Positions 57,811 through 64,000 of a stretch of DNA of 64,000 nucleotides are shown here, in pieces (within the stretch, counting starts at the first letter, position 1; each line of letters opens with the position of its first letter). The notes beneath the pieces are model-generated. The model worked only from the letters and a program-made list of their open reading frames with translations. It had not been told where the DNA came from and did not search any database. The translations under genes were made by a program, and so were the position numbers. The stretch is from Francisella frigiditurris (GTDB lineage: Bacteria; Pseudomonadota; Gammaproteobacteria; Francisellales; Francisellaceae), in contig NZ_CP009654.1 of assembly GCF_001880225.1 (NCBI RefSeq), positions 1,677,001-1,741,000 of the forward strand. Reading direction: 5' to 3'.

Positions 57811-58717
57811 GTTTACTATCCAGCACATATAGTGGTCTTTTTCGGCTTTCGTCGAAGTTTCTCCACAGATACTCACCTATTATGCCGAGTGTTAGCATCT
57901 GAACACCTGATGTGAATAATATAACTACCATGATAGATGACCAACCAGGGTTTGCTCCAAAGAATATTTTTTGTAAGATGATATATATAGCCATTATAAT
58001 GCATATAATACAGTCAACCATCCCTATAATAGAAATAGCTCTGATTGGCACATATGAAAATGCCAGTAATGAATCAACAACGAGTTTTATTTTTTTTGAA
58101 AGTGTCCAGCCAGATTTGCCTATCTCTCTTGAGCGACGAGAATAGTGAACTTCAGCTCGTTTAAAACCCAGCCATAGCACCTGGGCAAATAATGATGTGT
58201 TTTTCTCCCCTATGCTTGTTAGCACTTCTATGACTTGTTTATCTGCTAGAAAACAGTCAAAACCGCCCTTTGGCATATCTTTTATAGCAAATTTTCGCAT
58301 CAGCTTATAGTATATTTTTGAAAAAAGTTTTTGCGACCATTTTTCATCCCTTGACTCCCTGATGGCTAGTACTACTTTGCTACCTTGTTTATACTTTTCA
58401 ACCATTTCCACTAATAAACTGGGAGGATCTTGTAAATCTGCCGATATAACGGCAGCACAATCACCAGATATATGTTCCAATCCCGCATATATAGCTACAT
58501 GTTGCCCAAAATTTCTCGAGAGCCTAATAACCTTTACATTATCATCTATTTCTCGCAGTTTCATAGCCTCTTGATATGAGTTATCTTTACAGCCATCGTC
58601 GACAAGTATTATTTCATAATCATCTAAATACTCGATTACTTCGTCTTTTAGTCTTGAGTAAGTAACTGGTATGTTTTTTTCATTTTGATATAGAGGTATT
58701 ACTATAGATAGTTTCAT
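57800..58717 (-). CDS. Polyprenyl-phosphate glycosyltransferase, GT2 (ArnC/GtrB/DPM type)
   Basis: This 305-residue GT2 enzyme has the cytosolic GT-A domain (SIVIPLYQNEKNI, EIILVDDGCKDNS, RLSRNFGQHVAIYAGLE, ISADLQDPP with the catalytic DxD-like acids, GGFDCFLADKQVI, and the SRRSREIGKSGWTLSKKI loop) and two C-terminal membrane helices. Such enzymes load a single sugar on undecaprenyl phosphate, for example glucose for GtrB or formamido-arabinose for ArnC. The dTDP-Fuc4N and formyltransferase genes around it suggest a formylated amino-sugar cargo. This is inferred and not shown. Confidence 0.85.
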   Translation of the reverse strand: MKLSIVIPLYQNEKNIPVTYSRLKDEVIEYLDDYEIILVDDGCKDNSYQEAMKLREIDDNVKVIRLSRNFGQHVAIYAGLEHISGDCAAVISADLQDPPSLLVEMVEKYKQGSKVVLAIRESRDEKWSQKLFSKIYYKLMRKFAIKDMPKGGFDCFLADKQVIEVLTSIGEKNTSLFAQVLWLGFKRAEVHYSRRSREIGKSGWTLSKKIKLVVDSLLAFSYVPIRAISIIGMVDCIICIIMAIYIILQKIFFGANPGWSSIMVVILFTSGVQMLTLGIIGEYLWRNFDESRKRPLYVLDSKHGL

Positions 58718-58756
58718 TTGCTCATTCTCATCGTACTTTCTTTCATAATATTTTAA

Positions 58757-59644
58757 TTAGTAAAACCTACTCCTAAACTTAATTTTTATTTTTTCCTCAT
58801 CTTCACAAACAAGATCTTTAAAAGCTATCAAACCATTTTTACATACAACTATAGGATAATCATCATAAAATATTATTTTACCTATATGTCTAGCTCTATT
58901 TTCTATATATACATCCTCTACTAACTCAGCATTGATAACTTTTATAATCTTATTATCTAAATATGTTTTTGCATTACAGTATGGATAACCAACAGCATCA
59001 ACAAATCTTTTTATTTGAGTAGAAGGCCATGACCAATCAATAAAATAATCTTCATCATCAAGCCAAAGACTATAGGTGGATTTACTCTCATCTTGCTTTA
59101 TAGATATTAAAGTTTCATTATTTTTAATAGATGTAAATACCTCTTCAACAAGTTCATAATAAAGCGGCTCCACCCGCCTTATCACCTCACTAATTTTTAC
59201 AGGGTATTTTATATCAAATTTTTTTTGAGCTATAATATCTCCCTTATCATACTCACTATTAGCAAATAGAGCCGTTACTCCGCTTTGACTCTCATTGTTT
59301 ACTAAGCAGTTTACAAGAGGTGCAAACCCCCTATATTTTGGAAGTAAAGAATCATGGAACACTATCAGATTTCTATCATTTCTAATAATCCATCTCCAAC
59401 CAATTGCAAACTTATATCCAGCAAAACTACTTTCTAAAAACTCATAATCATCAGATTTGTCATGAAAAGTTATGTCATTAGCTTTAACGAGACTCTCAAT
59501 TTCTTGAAAAAAATCGTGCTGTATACTTTTATCTTTACCGGATATCACAAACTCTACGCTTTGAGCACCGAACCTATTAATAAATTTTTCTAAAGTATAA
59601 TACCCTTTAGAGTTCATAACATAAAATGCAACTTTATTATTCAA
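58757..59644 (-). CDS. Sugar N-formyltransferase-like protein
   Basis: This 295-residue protein resembles N10-formyltetrahydrofolate-dependent sugar formyltransferases. It has the FHDSLLPKYRGFAPL motif (His97) and the YDKGDIIAQ motif (Asp133), with the 36-residue spacing seen in characterised enzymes, and an Fmt-like C-terminal segment (IKRFVDAVGYPYCNAKTYL). The Asn normally two residues before the catalytic His is Val95 here. It could formylate dTDP-Fuc4N, the product of WecE. The altered Asn leaves room for another acyl donor or an inactive enzyme. It lies between rmlB and the GT2 gene. Confidence 0.75.
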   Translation of the reverse strand: MNNKVAFYVMNSKGYYTLEKFINRFGAQSVEFVISGKDKSIQHDFFQEIESLVKANDITFHDKSDDYEFLESSFAGYKFAIGWRWIIRNDRNLIVFHDSLLPKYRGFAPLVNCLVNNESQSGVTALFANSEYDKGDIIAQKKFDIKYPVKISEVIRRVEPLYYELVEEVFTSIKNNETLISIKQDESKSTYSLWLDDEDYFIDWSWPSTQIKRFVDAVGYPYCNAKTYLDNKIIKVINAELVEDVYIENRARHIGKIIFYDDYPIVVCKNGLIAFKDLVCEDEEKIKIKFRSRFY

Positions 59645-59682
59645 TCGGATAACCTCTTGTGAGACATATTCGTATAATTATA

Positions 59683-60687
59683 TTATAAATAAAACTCAAT
59701 AGTTTCTTTAAACATCTTCTCAAAATCCTGAGAAGGCTTCCAACCTAACTCATTCTGGATTTTACTATTGTCTATAGCATATCTCCAGTCATGACCTTTT
59801 CTATCCTCTACAAATGATATTAGTCTACTATGTGGAGCATGCTCAGGCATATACTTATCCATTATTTTACAAACAGTATTTATAAGTGTCAAATTATCAA
59901 CCTCATTAATTCCACCTATATTATAAACCTCCCCTATAATACCTTTTTCAACTACTGTTTGTATAGCATCACAATGATCTACTACATATAACCAATCACG
60001 AATATTTGAACCATCTCCATATACCGGAATAGGCTTTTGGTTAATACAGCTATTAATCACAACTGGTATTAACTTCTCAGGATGTTGATATGGTCCATAG
60101 TTATTTGAACAATTTGAAATAGTTATAGGTAATTTATAAGTATGATAGTATGCCCTAACTATATGATCAGAACCAGCCTTAGAGGCTGAGTATGGAGAGT
60201 TTGGCTCATATGCTTTCTCTTCAGTAAATGCAGGATCATCTTTTAATAATGTGCCATACACTTCATCTGTGGATACATGATGGAACTTGCAACTAGTTTC
60301 ATCGAAACCTAATTCATCTAACCAATACTTTTTAGCACAGTCTAAAAGAGTAAATGTTCCAATCACATTGGTTTCTAAAAATATTTTAGGATTGGCAATA
60401 GAATTATCAACATGGGATTCTGCAGCAAAATGTACTATCGTATCAATCTTATGTTCTTTTAGCGCTTGATATACTAAAACTTCATCACAGATATCACCTT
60501 TTATAAAAGTATGATTATGTTCGTTATTCAAGTCTTTTAGATTATCTAAACTACCTGCATAAGTAAGCTTATCAAATGAGATTATTTTAATATTACTATG
60601 GCGCGATAGCATCATGCGTACATAGTTACTACCTATAAAACCTGCTGCACCGGTTACTAATATATTTTTTGCTTTATATTCCATCAT
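59683..60687 (-). CDS. rmlB: dTDP-glucose 4,6-dehydratase
   Basis: This 334-residue extended SDR has [20 protein letters not shown] at its start, [31 protein letters not shown] and [12 protein letters not shown] (Tyr-x-x-x-Lys), plus [15 protein letters not shown] and [12 protein letters not shown]. It makes dTDP-4-keto-6-deoxyglucose from dTDP-glucose. No rmlC or rmlD follows, so L-rhamnose is not the expected product here. WecE is the likely next step. An ATG one codon downstream is an equally possible start. It overlaps rmlA by 14 bases. Confidence 0.95.
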   Translation of the reverse strand: MMEYKAKNILVTGAAGFIGSNYVRMMLSRHSNIKIISFDKLTYAGSLDNLKDLNNEHNHTFIKGDICDEVLVYQALKEHKIDTIVHFAAESHVDNSIANPKIFLETNVIGTFTLLDCAKKYWLDELGFDETSCKFHHVSTDEVYGTLLKDDPAFTEEKAYEPNSPYSASKAGSDHIVRAYYHTYKLPITISNCSNNYGPYQHPEKLIPVVINSCINQKPIPVYGDGSNIRDWLYVVDHCDAIQTVVEKGIIGEVYNIGGINEVDNLTLINTVCKIMDKYMPEHAPHSRLISFVEDRKGHDWRYAIDNSKIQNELGWKPSQDFEKMFKETIEFYL

Positions 60688-61558
60688 TCACAATTCTCTT
60701 CAAATATTGACCATATTCTGTTTTCGATAATTTCTTTGCTTGTTTTAAAACCTGCTCAGATGTTATAAAACCTTTACGCCAAGCTATTTCTTCTAAACAT
60801 GCTATTTTTAGACCTTGTCTTTTTTCAATAGTTTCCACGTATTGACCTGATTCTAGCAGTGAATCGTGTGTACCAGCATCAAGCCAAGCGAATCCTCTTC
60901 CTAAAAGTTCAACATTTAGTTTATTCTTTTGTAGATAAAGTTCATTAAGTGATGTAATCTCAAGCTCTCCTCGAGCAGATGGCTTAACTTGTTTTGCCAT
61001 CTCAACAACATTATTATCATAAAAATATAGCCCTGTTATAGCATAATTTGATTTAGGATGCTGGGGTTTTTCTTCCACTGAGATAACATTTCTTTGCTTA
61101 TCAAACTCAACGATACCATACCTATGAGGATCTTTAACATAATATCCAAAAACACAAGCTCCACCATCAGCCTGTTCACACTGTATTCTAGCAGATTCAA
61201 GCATAGAACTCATACCATGACCATAATATATATTATCACCTAATATCAAACAAACAGATCCCCTCTCTAAAAACTCTTCGCCCAAGATAAATGCTTGAGC
61301 AAGTCCATCTGGAGATGGCTGGATTTTGTAACTAAGTTCTATACCAAGCTGTGAGCCATCACCAAGTAATTCGCGAATGAGTGGCAAATCTCTCTCGGTT
61401 GATATAATTAAAATTTCTTTAATACCTGCAAGCATTAGCACCGATAATGGGTAATATAACAAAGGTTTGTCATACACCGGCAAAAGTTGTTTACTGACTC
61501 CTAATGTAAGTGGATATAATCTAGTTCCACTCCCGCCTGCTAAAATTATTCCTTTCAT
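60674..61558 (-). CDS. rmlA: Glucose-1-phosphate thymidylyltransferase
   Basis: This 294-residue enzyme makes dTDP-glucose from glucose-1-phosphate and dTTP. It shows [79 protein letters not shown] and [15 protein letters not shown]. Its ATG overlaps the preceding dehydratase stop by one base, so it is co-translated with that gene although it belongs to a different nucleotide-sugar pathway. Confidence 0.96.
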   Translation of the reverse strand: MKGIILAGGSGTRLYPLTLGVSKQLLPVYDKPLLYYPLSVLMLAGIKEILIISTERDLPLIRELLGDGSQLGIELSYKIQPSPDGLAQAFILGEEFLERGSVCLILGDNIYYGHGMSSMLESARIQCEQADGGACVFGYYVKDPHRYGIVEFDKQRNVISVEEKPQHPKSNYAITGLYFYDNNVVEMAKQVKPSARGELEITSLNELYLQKNKLNVELLGRGFAWLDAGTHDSLLESGQYVETIEKRQGLKIACLEEIAWRKGFITSEQVLKQAKKLSKTEYGQYLKRIVNDGI

Positions 61559-62748
61559 TACATTTTCCCATCTAAATACTTTCCTGTCTCTTTATGGCCA
61601 AAATCAGGGATCAATTTATAGAATTCTTCGACTATATCTTGCTTTGTCCATGATAAATTTTGCTTTAAAGAGTTTATACATTTTTCAAATGCAACTAATT
61701 TTTCAATATTAAAGTCAGCTTGGTTTTTAATAACACCAAAATTATTATATCTTTCCATATCTAAGACTTCATTATTTGTAAAAAATTCTTCGAAGTCTTT
61801 TTCGCCTGTTGTATCACTTTGTGTAAACAAACATGGCCACTTACCTTGAGATGGTAAATTATTGATTAACTTTCTTGCTTCATCCTCTGACTCACACAAG
61901 TGCGGTTCATATCCTAAATCTTTTAAATATTTCACTGCAATATCAGCAAAAGATATAAGATGCAGATTCTCACTCAACTTTGGAAAAAACACATCTCTAT
62001 TCTCACCAAAAATACAAGACATTAAGCATAATTCACCACTTTCTTTAGGTGTAACAAAATATCTTTTAATATCATTAGGTGCTACAATAGGCTGTTTTTT
62101 TTGAATTCTTTGATTAAACCCATGAAGCAGACTTCCATCACTAAATGCCACATTTGCAAATCTCGCCATGGATATATCTATTTCACGGGAATTTTTATGC
62201 GCAAACATCTCCATAATCCGCTTACTGGCCCCCATCATATTAACAGGATTAGCGGCTTTATCTGTGCTCACACAAAAATATTTTTTTACTCCATTTTCTA
62301 TAGACTGCTTTATAGTTTTATCAGTGTTAAAAATATTCGTTTCAATCATTCTCATTAAAGTAAATGGATCTTTTTCACTTCTAACGTGTTTTAGTGCTGA
62401 TAAATTCAATACATAGTCATACTCACCATCATTCTTTATAAAAGCATCATACTCAAGGCTCCCAATATCTAATGCAAAAGTCTTAAAATCCCCATCTATA
62501 TAACCATGTGAACTTCTTATATCCCTTACTAGCTCTACCATATTGTTTTCTGAGATATCTACTACATGGAGCTTTTTAGGATTTCGCTTAAAGATTTCTT
62601 TAGTAACAGCCTGCCCAATAGAGCCTGCTGCTCCTAAAACCAAAAACCTTGAGGACGAAACTTCATCAGATAGTTTCTTTTCATTTTTTGTTACATCTGC
62701 TATAAATAATTCTTGTGTTCTTCCAATCAAGTTTAATATATTTATCAT
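61558..62748 (-). CDS. NDP-N-acetylglucosamine 4,6-dehydratase, CapD family (Ser-Met-Lys type)
   Basis: This 396-residue soluble SDR has [14 protein letters not shown] (residues 36-48), [16 protein letters not shown] (161-170) and MMGASKR (171-177). The usual catalytic Tyr of Tyr-x-x-x-Lys is Met172 here, as in PglF and WbpM, which keep the C5 configuration. PseB/FlaA1-type inverting enzymes have Tyr. The product would be a 4-keto-6-deoxy-GlcNAc nucleotide, suitable as substrate for LegC in this locus. It is not of the RmlB-like subfamily to which C. jejuni LegB belongs, so the LegB role is inference. Confidence 0.8.
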   Translation of the reverse strand: MINILNLIGRTQELFIADVTKNEKKLSDEVSSSRFLVLGAAGSIGQAVTKEIFKRNPKKLHVVDISENNMVELVRDIRSSHGYIDGDFKTFALDIGSLEYDAFIKNDGEYDYVLNLSALKHVRSEKDPFTLMRMIETNIFNTDKTIKQSIENGVKKYFCVSTDKAANPVNMMGASKRIMEMFAHKNSREIDISMARFANVAFSDGSLLHGFNQRIQKKQPIVAPNDIKRYFVTPKESGELCLMSCIFGENRDVFFPKLSENLHLISFADIAVKYLKDLGYEPHLCESEDEARKLINNLPSQGKWPCLFTQSDTTGEKDFEEFFTNNEVLDMERYNNFGVIKNQADFNIEKLVAFEKCINSLKQNLSWTKQDIVEEFYKLIPDFGHKETGKYLDGKM

Positions 62749-62764
62749 TTACTGCCCCAAAAGC

Positions 62765-63874
62765 TTAAAAATTATAGTTTAAATATGAAACAATTATTTT
62801 TAACACCTTATCAGAAACATTTGGCATAGAGTAGTCAGCCACAAGTCTCCTTCTATCATCGATCTCTTCATTCAATACTGTTAGAGCTTGTAATATTCTA
62901 TCTTTTTTTAATCCCACCATCATGACTGTACCTTCTTCGACTGCCTCAGGCCTTTCATGTGAGTATCTTATATTTAAAGCCTTAAACCCTAGTATTGAAC
63001 TTTCTTCACTAATAGTTCCACTATCACTAAGCACTACTTTTGAATCTAACTGAAGTTTATTATAGTCAATAAAACCTAGAGGTTTTAATATTTTAATCAA
63101 TGGGTTTAACTCTATCTTTTCAGCATCTAAAACATTCTTTGTTCTAGGGTGTGTACTTACAATAATTGGTAGATTATATATTTCAGCAATACTATTTAAA
63201 GATTCAAACAGGTCTAAAAAATGCTCTTTATGACTTACATTTTCTTCTCTGTGAGCAGAAACGACAAAATATTCGTTCTTTATCAAACCTAGTTTTTCAC
63301 ATATTTTTGACTTATTTATATCATCTTTTTTATTTTGTAAAACCTCAAACATTGGGCTGCCTGTCTTTATAATTCTTTGTCCAGGAAAACCTTCTCTTAA
63401 AAGATATTCTCTAGCAATATCGCTATAAGGCAGATTTATATCTGATATGTGATCAACTATTTTCCTATTTATTTCTTCTGGGACTCTTTTATCATAACAC
63501 CTATTACCAGCCTCCATATGGAAGACACTAATACCTTTTCTTTTTGCTGCAATAGCTGATAAACAACTATTTGTATCTCCCAAAACCAGCAATGCTTCTG
63601 GTTTCTCATTATCAAGAACTTCATCTATTTTAATAAAAATATTTCCTATAGTTTCCATTGGCTTACTATTATTAACTGAATTAAGGAAGTAATCAGGCTT
63701 CCTTAAGCCAAAGTCCTCGAAAAATACTTGATTCAATTCATAGTCATGGTTCTGACCTGTATGGACTAGTATATGTTCAATAGCTGAACTTTGATCTAGT
63801 TTTAAAATAGTTGCTGATAAACGAATAATTTCTGGTCTTGTACCAACTACAGTCATTACTTTTAATTTTTTCAT
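62765..63874 (-). CDS. fnlC: UDP-N-acetyl-L-fucosamine-forming 2-epimerase (FnlC/CapG/WbjD-like)
   Basis: This 369-residue non-hydrolysing 2-epimerase-fold protein has VMTVVGTRPEIIRLSATILK, HTGQNHDYELNQVFF, LGDTNSCLSAIAAKRK, HMEAGNRCYDKRVPEEINRK and SDSGTISEESSILG. The RVPEEINRKIVDHISDINLP and GSPMFEVLQ segments are typical of FnlC/WbjD, the last enzyme of UDP-L-FucNAc synthesis, rather than of WecB. The preceding gene ends with the C-terminus of FnlB, which supports this. Six bases separate the two. Confidence 0.88.
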   Translation of the reverse strand: MKKLKVMTVVGTRPEIIRLSATILKLDQSSAIEHILVHTGQNHDYELNQVFFEDFGLRKPDYFLNSVNNSKPMETIGNIFIKIDEVLDNEKPEALLVLGDTNSCLSAIAAKRKGISVFHMEAGNRCYDKRVPEEINRKIVDHISDINLPYSDIAREYLLREGFPGQRIIKTGSPMFEVLQNKKDDINKSKICEKLGLIKNEYFVVSAHREENVSHKEHFLDLFESLNSIAEIYNLPIIVSTHPRTKNVLDAEKIELNPLIKILKPLGFIDYNKLQLDSKVVLSDSGTISEESSILGFKALNIRYSHERPEAVEEGTVMMVGLKKDRILQALTVLNEEIDDRRRLVADYSMPNVSDKVLKIIVSYLNYNF

Positions 63875-63880
63875 AAATTA

Positions 63881-64000
63881 CTACACCTTCAAAAAATACG
63901 TGTCTGGATTATTTTTATCAAAATATTCATTAGCCCACATAATAGTTACCATATCAGTATCACCAAGATTCTCAATATTATGCGTATAACCAGTGGGAAT
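63881..64000 (-). CDS. fnlB: UDP-L-FucNAc pathway reductase FnlB/CapF, C-terminal fragment (window edge)
   Basis: Only the last 39 codons and the stop are in the window. They read IPTGYTHNIENLGDTDMVTI then MWANEYFDKNNPDTYFLKV, which matches the end of the C-terminal cupin domain of CapF/WbjC/FnlB proteins. These enzymes act in the second step of UDP-L-FucNAc synthesis (3-epimerisation and reduction at C4). The gene continues beyond the right edge, and fnlA is expected further upstream. Confidence 0.85.
   Translation of the reverse strand: MPTGYTHNIENLGDTDMVTIMWANEYFDKNNPDTYFLKV

Noticed and set aside
59683-61558. rmlA-rmlB as an L-rhamnose pathway
   Set aside because: Neither rmlC nor rmlD is present, while wecE is, so dTDP-4-amino-4,6-dideoxygalactose is the more likely product.
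61558-62748. Assignment as FnlA (5-inverting UDP-GlcNAc dehydratase of the FucNAc pathway)
   Set aside because: The protein is of the Ser-Met-Lys, retaining type with a different N-terminus, and it lies after fnlC. FnlA is expected upstream of fnlB, beyond the window.

Overview
The window looks like a chromosomal segment of a very AT-rich gammaproteobacterium, most likely Francisella or a close relative. The reasons are the base composition, the housekeeping gene neighbourhoods (thrS-infC-rpmI-rplT; lptD-surA-ksgA-apaH-aroQ-accB-accC), tandem DUF2147-type exported proteins, and a long surface-polysaccharide locus. The genus call comes from recognising protein families and was not checked by a search. 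No rRNA, tRNA, CRISPR array or intact insertion sequence was seen.

Positions 1-31.6 kb hold mostly housekeeping genes in short operons on both strands: a Sel1-repeat protein (cut by the left edge), exonuclease VII (xseB/xseA), an M20 amidohydrolase, two MFS transporters, two tandem glutamate racemase homologues, a NERD-domain membrane protein, uvrB, sbcB, a FUSC-type membrane protein split into two overlapping genes, mnmG, a small lipoprotein, an unassigned transporter-like protein, rpiA, a GNAT acetyltransferase, a VTT/TVP38 protein, the thrS-infC-rpmI-rplT operon (infC starts with AUU), trxB, a twice-frameshifted pseudogene next to a dyad-rich spacer, mutL, two DUF2147-type secreted proteins, rsgA and argS.

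Positions 31.7-41.7 kb run on the plus strand: lptD, surA, ksgA, apaH, aroQ, accB and accC (outer-membrane biogenesis, ribosome maturation, Ap4A hydrolysis, shikimate pathway and fatty-acid entry), then a RodZ-like HTH membrane protein and an MscS-type channel. A decayed coding remnant follows at about 41.77-42.08 kb.

Positions 42.1-64 kb form one tightly packed minus-strand locus of 23 genes for a cell-surface glycan. Read in the direction of transcription it has: (i) fnlB (partial) and fnlC for UDP-L-FucNAc; (ii) a CapD-family 4,6-dehydratase; (iii) a dTDP-amino-sugar module, namely rmlA, rmlB, a sugar N-formyltransferase-like gene, a polyprenyl-phosphate glycosyltransferase (ArnC/GtrB type), a GtrA-type flippase, a polytopic membrane protein, wecE and a GtrII-like polytopic membrane glycosyltransferase; (iv) a nonulosonic-acid (legionaminic-type) module legC-legH-legI-legG-ptmE-ptmF-legF-ptmA, whose last six genes follow the order of the Campylobacter jejuni ptm flagellin-glycosylation locus; (v) wzy, an acetyltransferase, wzx and a terminal GT-B-like glycosyltransferase. 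The likely product is a Wzx/Wzy-dependent O-antigen or capsule containing FucNAc and a legionaminic-type sugar. The dTDP module could add a side decoration through an undecaprenyl-phosphate carrier. No initiating glycosyl-1-phosphate transferase, O-antigen ligase or conventional set of assembly glycosyltransferases lies inside the window, so the locus probably continues beyond the right edge.
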